NCBI GenBank assembly: GCA_029449245.1
Contig: JANATF010000001.1
Coordinates: 682,001-746,000, forward strand
Source of the DNA: Mortierella alpina
Taxonomy: Eukaryota; Mortierellomycota; Mortierellomycetes; Mortierellales; Mortierellaceae
Direction: 5' to 3'
Length of the DNA stretch: 64,000 nucleotides
The translations under genes and the position numbers were made by a program. The notes beneath the pieces are model-generated. The model was not told the origin of the DNA and ran no database searches. It worked only from the letters and a program-made list of their open reading frames with translations. Of the stretch, positions 1 through 10,283 are shown in pieces. Positions within the stretch are counted from its first letter, which is position 1. Every line of letters begins with the position of its first letter.

Positions 1-1806
1 CTCGGCACTCTTTTCTTGGTTTGTTCATCTTTACAATCTACGTTGCGGAATCGACCCATTCGCAAAAGCCAACCTGGGACCTTTGCGATGGTGAATCTTG
101 CAGATTCTTGAAATTGATTATAATTGCGATTCAAGCAGCACGGACGATCGAGCTCACTCTGGACAAACCAACCAGACCGTCAGTGTCGCATTATACGCAT
201 TTCGGCACTAGTCGACCAGCATCTGCAAGAACTAGCCCTGATCGGCCAATAAGAGGCGCCATATGGATGCTATGGTCCATATGCAGGTGTCTGAAATCTC
301 AGAGTGCGCCCGTGCTTTTTTTTAGGTTTGTGCGCTGTGCAAAATCACATATAATGCTGTATAAACACCATGCAGCGCGCCAGAGAGTCATAGCAGATCG
401 CATTGAGTGCCTGGCACCGCTACCCAGGCCACCCGGTTGCCACCGGTAACCATTGCATCCCCTAAGGCTTTCTCTCTTTGATATTGATCGTCTGACCTCA
501 GCTTTGGAAGGCGACTTTGCTAATGGGGTTTTTGGCGCCTGATCATTCCATCCACTTTTCTCGAGCTCAGGGAGAGTGGTGCATCTCGCCCGGCACTGTT
601 TTCTTGGTTTGTTCATCTTCACCATCTGGGTTGCGGGGTCGACCCGTTCGGCACAGGTAGAGGGCTCATTGCGAAGGCGAATTTTGCCGATTCTTGAATT
701 TGGTTATAATTGCAATTCAAGCAGCTCGGACGATCGAGCTCGCTCTGGACAATCCCACCGTGCCGGTAGTATCGCATTATAAGCAGTTCGGCACTAGTCG
801 ACGGGCATCTGCAAGAACAGATCCTGATCAGCCAATGAGAGGCGCCATATGGTTGCTAAGGCTCATATGCGGGTGCCTGGGGATCTCAGGCACAGCGACC
901 AGTGCGTTTTTTAGGTTTCTGTGCTGTGCAAACTGACATATAATGCTGTATAATCACCATGCAGCCGCGCCACAAAGTCCTACCGGATCGCACCGAGTGC
1001 CTGGCACCACTACCCGGACGACCAAGTAGCCATCTAAAGCAATTGCGGCTCCAAAGGCTCTCTGATAGTATCGGACCTCAGCTTTGGAAAGCGACCTTGC
1101 TAACACAGTTTTTGGCGTCTGATCGATCGATCCCTATTTCTTGAGCCCTGGGAGTGTGGTGCATCACGCCCGGTACTCTTTTTTTGCTTTACTCATCTTC
1201 GCAATCTGCGTTGCGGAGTCGACGCATTCACAAAAGCCAACCTGGGACTTTTGCGATGGCCAATCTTGCAGAATCTTGAATCTGTTTATAAATGCAATTC
1301 AAGCAGCTCGGACGATCGAGCTTGCTCTGGACAAGCCCACCGTGCCGGTAGTATCGCATTATAAGCATGTCGGCACTAGTCGACGGGAGTCTGCAAGAAC
1401 AGACCCTGATCAGCCAATGAGAGGTGCCATATGGTTGCTAAGGCTCATATGCGGGTGCCTGGGGATCTCAGGCACAGCGGCAAGTGCGTTTTTAAGTTTC
1501 TGCGCTGTGCTAACTGACATATGATCACCATGCAGCGCGCCACAGAGTACTACTAGATCGCGTAGGGTGCCTGTCACCACTGCCCGGACGACCAAGTAGC
1601 CATCTAAAGCCTTTGCGGCTCGAAAGGCTCGCTGATAGCATCTGGCCACGGCTTTGGAAGACGACTTGCTAATACATTTTTGGCGCCTAATCAATCCATC
1701 CCTACTTCTAGAGCTGGGAGTGAGCTGCATCACTCCCGGCACTCTTTTCTTGGTTTACTCATCTTCGCAATCTGCGTTGCGGAATTGACCCGTTAACAAA
1801 GCCAAC
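1..1806. repeat. Tandem array of a roughly 570-590 bp unit, three copies plus a fragment
   Basis: The same sequence recurs three times and then begins a fourth time. Anchoring on the cGGCACTC-like block that precedes a cTTTTcTTGGTTT stretch, copies begin near 3, 591, 1171 and 1737, giving periods of 588, 580 and 566 bp. Shared landmarks in every full copy are CGGACGATCGAGCT, an AGCCAATGAGAGG-like block and a GCCATATGG block followed by a GGTGCCTGG block. The first copy is clearly more diverged than copies 2 and 3. Copy 3 has lost about 10 bp in an AT-rich stretch that reads ATATAATGCTGTATAA in the others. The fourth copy stops near 1806, where unrelated sequence begins. No frame stays open across copies, so the short open frames here are not taken as genes. 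The left edge is cut by the window, so the array may extend further. Confidence 0.9.
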
Positions 1807-3428
1807 AGGAGATCCTCTACTCTCTAATCGAGGCTCCACCGATCAATGACCATATCACGGCCCTCAACTCCGCTTGGCTAGCGCGTATCTCGCTAGCCGA
1901 CTCTGACTGCCTCATCAGCCAGGTCCTCCCAGTAGCTTGTGCTATCCCCACGAGCTTCATCTCGCTGTGCAAGGACCATTCGCACCCTACTTGACCAGCG
2001 TGATGGTCCTCGGTCCCCAAAGGCTCCCATCGTAGCTGTGCTCAGATTTACCAACCAATCCGCCAGACCAGTTCTCCAGAGTGGAATTCATGACTATCAA
2101 TGTCATAATAGCCTGGATCTCAAAGGATAATATGACATGGCAGCAAGAGTAGTAATGTCACTCTATCTTTTGGCAATGTCATTTCAAGTTGTTTTTTTCG
2201 AACTTAGTTGTTCTGACATTACTGTCAGATTATCTTCATTGTGTTTGTCTTGTCTTGCCTTTTTTTTGCATGAGCGCTCACTTCTCCCTTTGTTTGGCAA
2301 GAAAAGTACTCTGACACTATTACCAACATGGTGCTCGAGTTCGAGTTCGAAAACTTGGAAACATCACTGAGTGTTGGTGCCAGTGAGCAAAAAAAAATTG
2401 CTATCGCCTGCGCCTCCTAAACATGCGCCACGTTTCATTTTTGTCATACTCTGCAAGGTCTTGGTCTATTTTCTTATTGTGATTTGGTGGTGGGTTGCCT
2501 GCATCTGCGAGGGAGTCGGCTTGCTTTTCTTTTCTTTTTTTTTTCTTCAGCGGTTATTTTACGCAGCATTTTGGATTGTGGGGCGGTGAGGACCGCGCTT
2601 TGTATTTTGATCGCATCTGCAGGAAACAGTTGGATAGCACTTGGCGTCATTCAAAGGCGCCAACAAAAAAAGACAGTTGTTGATACGGTTGATCCTCTCT
2701 AAACTCCCTTCCAAGTGCTGACAAAGAGTAGCATTTATCCTTCTGATGTTTATCTTCCACGCGCCTCTCTTGAAGACAAAACAACGAAATAGTTTCACTA
2801 TTGACCTTGTAGCCCCATTTTTTGTGTACTCTTCACCTTCGCCTCTTTTGTCGTTCAATTGATGCTTCATTCGAGGAATAAAAAAATAAAAAAGCGCCGA
2901 GATCAACTGTTGGGGAACCTTATTGCTGGATTCAATAGCAGAACCAAAGGCGTGTCTTGCGAGATTTATGCGCGCCAAAGTTCCCGATACAAAAGCAGGG
3001 AAAAAGCAGGGATATAGCAGGCTGTATGTTTTTTTTTTCTTTGAGAAAGCTAGCGGCAAAAGGCCGCCAAGAAAAAGGGGGGGGGGGGGGGGCCGATCTC
3101 ATAACATGCCAAAGAAGCGATGAAAAAAGAATACCAAAACCAAACCAAAAAAAGAAAATAAGGCTCTTGTTTGCTCTTGCATTGCCTCATCTCAGGGTCT
3201 AGCCATCTCTGTCGAGAATTTCTTTCTTTTTTCTCGCTCTCTCTCTCCCTCTCTCGAAAAGGTCGCGTTCGCTCTTGTTCGTGAACACAGAGATATCAAA
3301 GCGACGGTGCTCCGAGCGTGTGGAGGAATGAGAACCAATAATTGAGATCACAGAAGGATCCTATATCAGGAACCTCACTCATATATCATCTCAAACATAT
3401 GTATTGTTATTTCGCCTCATCGCATATT
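1807..3428. other. Gene-free stretch after the tandem array
   Basis: No gene is recognised here. At 1809-1992 a plus-strand frame stays open for about 60 codons directly after the repeat junction and then meets stops; it resembles a coding remnant but matches no family I know. Two copies of an 8-base inverted motif (TAATGTCA near 2152, TGACATTA near 2214) flank a T-run. Positions 3077-3092 are an unbroken run of 16 G. Positions 3232-3256 are a CT-rich microsatellite. The right part is the likely 3' flank of the zinc-finger gene. Confidence 0.6.
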
Positions 3429-5533
3429 TCAAGACTCTATCTTATGAGTGAGAGCATGCGCCAGAATGTCATTTTTGGTATCAAACACCTTGGAACAACC
3501 TTCCTCAAAGCACGGATAGGGAGGTCGGGTCTTCAGGGTTTCGTGCATCCACAGATGGGCGTCTAATGCCTCTTTGCTCGGTAATACACAGATACATCCT
3601 TCCAAGGGGCATTTTGTCTATACAGGCGAGAGAGCAAAGAGCGAGGCGCGCGGAGGAATAGGGGAATAGGAGAATATTTTTGCAGTTCCGAGAAATGGGC
3701 GGGAGGAGATGTAAAAAAGAAACAAGGACCGTTAGTAATTAGATCTGTCTACTGAGCAAATCGGTTGTTTTTTTTCTAGAAAGACAAACGTTCATTGGCA
3801 AGGGAAAACCACAAACTACAAACTACAACACAATATCAAAATATAAAAAAAAAACTTACCCTTTTGTGAAGACAACCGTGCTTGTATGCTGAGCGTTGAC
3901 ATTCAAACGATTTCCGGCAAGTATTATAGGGGCATAGAAACCGATAGCTCGAATCCAGATCTTTGTGAATCCTCGACTGGTGATCCGTCAGCTGTTTACT
4001 CCCCGAGTAGATCTTCCCACAGCCCCTGACCAGACACCTCCACTCGAATCCAAGCGATTGCTCCTCGTGTAGTTGCTTGTGTCGCTGGAGCGTTAGCGGG
4101 TTGGCCAGGACCGCGTTACAGCCCGGATGGTCGCATAGAAACTCTTGGCCGATCAATCCCTTCTCATGATCCAGCACATGGCGGCGCACATAATCTGTGC
4201 TCCCGAATGTATACGGACAGCCCTCAATGGGACATGGTAGCCGCTCTCCCGATTTGACCTGCTTGCATCGCAGCTCATGCGCTCGCAGACACCGGTTCGT
4301 GCCAAATACTTTATCACACCCCTTTACAGGGCAAGGCAGCTTCAGATTCGCGTCGCGCTCGGCATGGATTTGTAGATGATCCTTCAGACTCTTGGGCGTC
4401 GCCAGAACTTTGTCGCAGTCGGGCCAGGGACATTTGCTCTTGCCCTTCCCTGTGTCAGAACCAGTGTGCTTGATCTGATGCTGTATAAGACTCGTAACCG
4501 AGTCACAGGGCGCGCCGCACCCTGGTTCGGGACACCGATACTTCCGGAACGAAAGCGAGCGTTTGCTCTGTTTAGGAGAGACAGATTTGTTGACTTTTGC
4601 TCCAGGACGTCGACCCTTGGCAGAGCCACGGCCGTCCATCGCCATCTTGGGTGGTCGGTGAACAACTTCTACAGCTGTAGCTGCGGAGGACGATGAACTG
4701 GTTCGAGACATTGGCATGTGGGTGTCCATGAACGCGACTACACTCTTCGAACGAGGACGAGTGTGTGGCTGGGCGGCGTTATTGTCATTGTCGAGCGGTC
4801 TGTTCCATCCCAATTGCTCATCCTGCAACATATGCCTGTCCTTTCTGCCCGTGTCACGTTGAGGCGCCCTGAAAGACGGCAGGACTCGAGGTGACGAGAG
4901 TGTTGTTGGCAAGGACTTTGGAGAAGGCGAGGACGCGAACGAGGCTGTGGAAATAGAGGAGGTCGAAAGCGAGGGTGAGGATCCAGATGGCGGCGATGCT
5001 CTGTTTGAATGCCTGTGCTCTTCTTGATAGTATGAGCGGTCTGGTCTCAAAAAGTGTTGTCGCTCATCGTAAGAATGGTGCTGGTGTGGTGGGTGATGAG
5101 GAGGACGATCTTCGTCAAGATGGGCCCGTCGTTGGTACGGCGGTGGCGGGTATTGGAGTGATTGTCGATGGTGCTGTTGCAGCTGCGGATGATGAGAGTG
5201 TGAGGAATTGCACAGTGCGTTATCCTTGCCCAATGATGGCGGGAGAGACAAAGGAGCCATGACCGAAGGTTCTGAAGCAGCAGAGTAATAAATGCGGTGT
5301 GTCCGTGGTGGATGGTCCTGAGCCTCCTCCTCTTCAGATCTTCTACCGGGTGTAGGTGTCGAGGGAACAGAGTAGGGACGCCGGCCGTTAAAGGTTTGGG
5401 TGTTCAGGTAGTAGGTCGTGTGCGCCTGGAGACTGGGTGGATTGTAATCGTGGTCTTGATAATGCTCGTATTTGTGCTGACTCTGATAACTTGTTCGTTG
5501 AGCGCAGTGATAATAGGTCGTAGCGGTTGCCAT
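3429..5533 (-). CDS. C2H2 zinc-finger protein with nine fingers, two exons
   Basis: Probable DNA-binding nuclear protein of 620 aa. Exon 1 is 5533-3860 (558 codons) and exon 2 is 3617-3429 (62 codons plus TGA), joined at phase 0 by a GTAAGT donor and a TGTATAG acceptor. The open frame of exon 1 runs a few codons into the intron and would give a false C-terminus. Exon 2 is supported because it encodes two more perfect fingers, starting TKCPLEGC and YPCFEEGC. The first 330 residues are low complexity (His, Ser, Pro, Gln, Tyr rich). Nine C-x4-C type fingers follow from about residue 331 to the end; the third ends H-x3-C instead of H-x3-H. Linkers are long and lack the TGEKP consensus. The ATG at 5533 is the first in frame. 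I cannot name an orthologue or a target. Nine fingers is the number in TFIIIA, but spacing and linkers do not support that name. Confidence 0.85.
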
Positions 5534-8500
5534 GGTGTGTGGCTATCACAGGGTAGCAGAAGATCCCGAACGCGTCCTTTTTTCTTTATTTTGGGCGGTG
5601 TAAAATTCTGAGGTGAGCACAATGGGCTTTGGGATATTTTTTGGGGTGATGAATGAAATGTGAATGACCCTGAGCTGTAGATGGAATGGAATGAAGAAAT
5701 GAAGGAGAAGAAGAGGCAGAAAGCGAGAGCGAGGGTGGATGTGAAAGCGGCCGCAGGAAGGAGAAGGCAACTAAGCACAGGGTGAAGGCGAGCGAAGGAG
5801 AGGAGGGCTGGAGAAAAAGAAAATTTGAGATGTTGAAAGGGCAGGAAAGGAAAGAAAGAAGGGAAAAAAAATAAGAGTGCGATGCTTGCTCTGGCTGAGC
5901 AGAGCGTTGGAAAAAGAGGTGGAAACCATAAACCTAGGTAGTAGGGGCTACATATGCTAATGGCACCGAGGACGACAGAAAAACAAAAAAAAAAGAATAC
6001 TACAGCGGGGTTAGGATCTGGGAAAAAGCACACAGCAGCTGCTATGCTCTATGCACTGTTATGCAATGTAACATTGCAAGTTGGAGCCGGTGGTCGACCA
6101 ACAGGCCATGCAGAAGAGTACGTGTACAATTTTACCCGCCAAGGTGGAGGGGTTCTTTAGCATCCTCTACAATATACTGGAGTGCTCGGATGTATTCTGT
6201 AGACTATCATCAAAGTGAATCGAGGGTTGTGCGGAGTATCTATTGTATAAGTTCTTGGTCTTAGTGAAGTATACATAACACGGGAGGGTCTCGTTGAATA
6301 GCGGCCGCAATAGAAACATAAAGAAGTCCTGGGCGTGGGTGGTAGAGCAGAGTCAAGCAACATCGCACTTGACTACAGCACAGAGCCAAGAAATGAGGCA
6401 GGAAAACACTCAGCCAGTTCCGACTCAAAGGTCTTGTTGTTCAAATTTCAAATAAGACACGCTAACCAGATGAAAACAACAACAATGGAGGGTCATATCC
6501 TATTCGTGTTGTCAGCATCAACCCTCTACTCGAAACAGACGTGGTGGCTCAAAGAAGTATTCGTGAACGGATGGGATTCAAGAAGGTTGGTAGTCCACTG
6601 ACTGAAAACCTTGCAAGCCGAAAACGGGGGTGGTAAATGAAAAAAAGCAACTTCAAAATTTTTCGCGTTCATCGGTAATTTTACTGTACCCATTGTATAC
6701 AAATACATTCGCTTTCAGAGTCGGGCAACCATTACCAAATTTCCCGCCCACACACTGCACTGCACTAGCGGGCGCGCACTCGATGCATGAGTGTGAGCTG
6801 GCTCTTGCTGTTTTGATTCAAAGGAGTCAAGAGGAAAAAAGAAAAAAAAAGGGAAGGGTGAGAAGAAATGGAACGTTTATAGCGCATGTTTTCATGCGTC
6901 CAAAGAACCACTGCACAGCATGGTCGTCCTTTTTCCTCACCCATTCGCTCATCGCAGGACACTGAGGGGTTGAGGAGGAGAACATGCGCATCATTGGCGC
7001 AGAGTTCGTTCCCAATTGATCTCGATATGTTTGTAGACCAAGCTCGCTCTTGAGAGTCGGCAAGGAGGGTGTGTGAGCTAGGGTTTGTCCGAGATTTCAC
7101 CGCGGAGATTTGACAGTAGTCTGAAATGATGGATGCGCCATCTTTGGCGCAACGAGTGTCAAAGAGCGAATGAACGATCGACAATGCCTAAAGATACAAT
7201 TGGCTCTCGATGTGTGCCAAACAGCCCTTCTGTCGACCCTATTGCTCCATATGCTCTGCACTCTCGGACCAAACAATGCGAGGCAAAGAGAAAAAAAAAA
7301 ACGAAAGAGAGGTGGTCTAGGAGAGGTGTTCGTCCCGCGATGGGGGGTTTTTTTCAGCAGAAGGTAGGGTTGGAAAGAACGGTAGCACGAGCATCAACAA
7401 ACATCACAGCAGTTGGGAGTTCAGAGACAGTGCGTCTGCCTGATTTCCCGCCGGTGATACAAGGCTTTCCAAAAGAAAGAAAGGCGCGCATGCACCTTGT
7501 AAAGGACTGACCCATGAACCCAACAAACACAATTTTAAAGCATGACACAAACAAACAGCATAGCAGTGCAGCTCTCCCCATGAAAATAGTGTGGTTCGAC
7601 GAGACAAGAAAAGTGTGTTTGCACTCACTTGCCTTGGCAACAAAAAATAGCGATTGCAGCAGGTGCCACGAGAATGATAAGAGGAAAAAAAATATTGAGT
7701 ACACCAACTGCATCCACACATCCACACATCCACAAGGAAAAGTTCGATGCTCTTGTGAAAGCAATGATGTCGTTCCATGAACATATACCAATCTAGTATG
7801 TACTCTCATCTTACACTCGAACCTAAACTTGCATAGACAAACCTGTATGTCGCCGTTCTTGCGGACCTGATATCTCGTACATGACTGCACACAACCTTCT
7901 GAACCACCTATTGCGCTTTCCGATTCCTCTCATGGCAAAGGTGGCACAAAACGATAGTCGCTCTTTCACTTTCAAGTCGAGGGCATTTGCCGTTCGGCTG
8001 GCAGTGGTACCCCCCATACGAAGCGTGTGTTATACTAACAGCCGCGTCCGGAAATGAGATGCATCAGATATCATTATGGACTATCTATCCTGCCCCGAAG
8101 TGGATTCGTTTCCACTTTTTTTTGAACAGAAGTGAAGGTGCAACCTCTGTGTTTCGTACCTGGTCTGAGCCCTAGGCTGGTAATGTCTGTCTTCTTCATT
8201 AGTTCACGTCGCCAATGGTTTTAGATGTTCTACTTGCGTAATAGTTGAGGTAAGGCGTTCACCCCCCACCCCCGCGCCCTCATGCCGATTGTGCTGTATA
8301 TAGACTACATCGCACGCGATATGTACAACTGGGTTACAGGAACTGACACGCATCGGAGCGTGTTGTGCATATCGTATTTTAACGCCGACTTTTGTGTTCA
8401 CGTCGTCTTGGTGGCAGCTGCACCCTGATTCACGTTCAAATAGGAAAAAAACACCTTTCCACGGACATCTGGCAAGATACAGTAACGGTACTACACTTGA

Positions 8501-9017
8501 TCCAGATTACACATCTAACTGAGAACATCAGCATGTGAAAAGTCAAGAGAGGTATCCAGGCGCGAAATGCTCTATCAGCTCATTATAATGTTTGACACAG
8601 CGACTGGTTACAAGTGGCACAAAAGCGCCTGGTTACAAGCAGTACAGAATATTAGTTGGCGTTCGCTCACACTGCCGGGACATCTTTTGGTCCCAGTGTC
8701 AGCGTTAAACATCAAGCCTTATCAAGGATGGTCATGAAGATCACGGACATCGATCTCCCTGCAAACCGAATAATAAAGGAGCAATGGAGGACAGCAGAAA
8801 AGAGGAGAAGAGGAGGATGACAAAACATTGCATTGGACGCAAAGATCAGAAGAGCGTGCAAGGGGATAGCATTCAAGGGGAGCGCACACTTAAAAAAAAA
8901 GGTTTTAAGGATCGGATCGCGTTGGCGAGATACAAGTCCCGGGAGAGGCCTTTTATTTTAATGCTCTAGTAGACACATCTCCAACATATCATGTTCTCGC
9001 CTCCTAGCTTCGTCGTC
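5534..9017. other. 3.5 kb stretch without a recognisable gene
   Basis: The first few hundred bases are purine-rich on the plus strand, meaning pyrimidine-rich on the minus strand. This is typical of the promoter and 5' UTR of the zinc-finger gene to the left, and its minus-strand frame (5404-6033) is that low-complexity leader read as protein. From about 6.1 to 9.0 kb there are only short frames with no family resemblance and no splice pattern joining them. No tRNA T-arm motif was found by eye. Two small items are noted: a near-repeat of TGCGCATCATTGGCGCA (about 6984) and TGCGCCATCTTTGGCGCA (about 7131), and a strong hairpin at 8669-8699. Confidence 0.55.
8669..8699. other. Strong short hairpin
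   Basis: ACACTG-cc-GGGAC pairs with GTCCCAGTGT across an 8-base loop, ATCTTTTG. The stem has 11 nearly continuous pairs with a 2-base bulge. It lies in gene-free DNA between the zinc-finger gene and MIA40. No poly-T tract follows directly, so I do not call a terminator or an RNA gene. Confidence 0.4.
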
Positions 9018-9164
9018 CTAAGAGGAGACGTATTGGCCAACATCGACTTCGGCGTAAAGCAGCGCTAAACCGGCTCCGCTGAACGTGTCCAATGCCATGA
9101 AGGCACTGCTGACCGCCGCCGCGGCCGTCGAAAGGAGCTCCTGCCCTTCACGTATTATGTGCAT
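9018..9164 (-). CDS. Possible 48-residue small protein
   Basis: An ATG at 9164 opens a 49-codon frame ending in TAG at 9018, with an in-frame TAA a short way upstream. The product starts MHIIREGQELLSTAAAAVSS and continues with a hydrophobic, alanine-rich stretch compatible with one membrane helix, ending in GQYVSS. Local GC content is clearly higher than in the flanking DNA, as in coding sequence here. It lies about 100 bp beyond the MIA40 stop codon on the same strand. It may be an independent small protein, a last exon of an unrecognised transcript, or MIA40 3' UTR. I recognise no family. Confidence 0.3.
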   Translation of the reverse strand: MHIIREGQELLSTAAAAVSSAFMALDTFSGAGLALLYAEVDVGQYVSS

Positions 9165-9268
9165 TGAAAACCACCTTGTTCGTTGTTGTTGTTGTTAATA
9201 TTGTAGATGCAGGATTTTAATGCTATGTGAGTAAAAAAGCATGCCAAGTGCGTCATGGCACCCTCTTC

Positions 9269-9703
9269 TTAAACGTTCTTCGCCTCCTCCTTATCCTCTG
9301 CTTGTTTATCACCTTCAACTGCATTCTTCTCCTTATCTCCTTCCTCCTCATCCTCCTCCTCATCATCATCGTCCAACTGATCCGCATAGACTTCAGGGTT
9401 GGCTCTGAAGCAATCCTGCATCGCTTTGAACTTTTCTACACAATCCACTCCCTTGGGCTCTGCTGTCGAGTATACAAAGCACGAGAAGGCTTCCTTGAAC
9501 GCATCCCCACACGGAGGTTGAGCCATTCCTCCCAAGCACGGACAATCCCAGTTGATCTCGCCCGTCTCAGGGTTGAAAGCCGCAGATTGATCCTTGGGAT
9601 CTGATGAAGATGAAGAGCTATCCTTGGACGGTGTGGTCGCTTCTGAGGGCTCCATGAACATGATCACGTCCTTGCCCTGTTCTTCTTCTCTGGTGTATGA
9701 CAT
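9269..9703 (-). CDS. MIA40: Mitochondrial intermembrane space import and assembly protein Mia40 (CHCHD4-like)
   Basis: Thiol oxidoreductase that oxidises and traps cysteine-motif proteins entering the mitochondrial intermembrane space, working with Erv1. The 144 aa product has the redox Cys-Pro-Cys at residues 54-56 (context [10 protein letters not shown]) and a twin CX9C pair: C65/C75 and C88/C98. The conserved PxxY context after the last cysteine is present. The C-terminal 40 residues are strongly acidic ([11 protein letters not shown]). The protein has the short, soluble form seen in animals, without the long membrane-anchored presequence of Saccharomyces Mia40. An upstream in-frame extension exists only through non-ATG codons, so the ATG at 9703 is chosen. 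Single exon. Confidence 0.95.
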   Translation of the reverse strand: MSYTREEEQGKDVIMFMEPSEATTPSKDSSSSSSDPKDQSAAFNPETGEINWDCPCLGGMAQPPCGDAFKEAFSCFVYSTAEPKGVDCVEKFKAMQDCFRANPEVYADQLDDDDEEEDEEEGDKEKNAVEGDKQAEDKEEAKNV

Positions 9704-10283
9704 GGTATGTTTTTGTTTTTTGAACGGTCTCGTTGGTGGGTGGTCGAGGTGCGGTTTCTGAAAGGCAAAACAAAGGGACGATCCTGTCAAACGTTGCGGG
9801 GCTTATATGGAAGCTGCTGTGGTGGATGTTTCTAGCCGCTGAAGTTCAGACAAGAGTGTTTGCATAGATCGTCAGTCTCGCAGTCTTGGGGTCTAAAGCG
9901 TCTCTCTCCCGCCGAGTCTACAGGACTCCGAGCCATGACTTTAGAGTGCTCGAAACAGCTCGTCTTGAGCTGAATCCGGTTAAAGAGTTCAGGCTCAGTA
10001 GGCGATCCCGTCCGCGAAACGATTCCGGTTGTCTGCGGTGGTGTCCCTGCTTGTCATTGGTCATACCTTGAAGGTTGCTTGGCTGTCGGATGTGGACAAA
10101 GGAATGTGCGGCGGATCAGGGGTCTTCCCCCTGTATTTACGATCGGCGGAGCAGTCACGACTAGCGCTTATGACAAATGCAGAGCTTCTCCCATATTCCT
10201 CATCAAAGTGGATCGGGCGCGGCCTTTATTATTATGATCAAAAAGGAAAAAAAAAAAAAGAAAGAGTGGGTATTTATTTCTCC
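9704..10283. other. Intergenic, MIA40 promoter and septin-like gene 3' flank
   Basis: No gene is seen. The part next to MIA40 is its upstream region. The part near 10240-10283 has an A-run and is the 3' flank of the septin-like gene. Confidence 0.6.

Noticed and set aside
5404-6033. 209-codon minus-strand frame upstream of the zinc-finger gene
   Set aside because: It is a pyrimidine-rich leader read as Phe/Ser/Leu-rich protein, overlaps the first exon in another frame and has no family features.
7133-7890. Overlapping frames of 125-178 codons on both strands
   Set aside because: No conserved motif, no splice-compatible neighbours, and opposite-strand frames overlap each other. Treated as chance.
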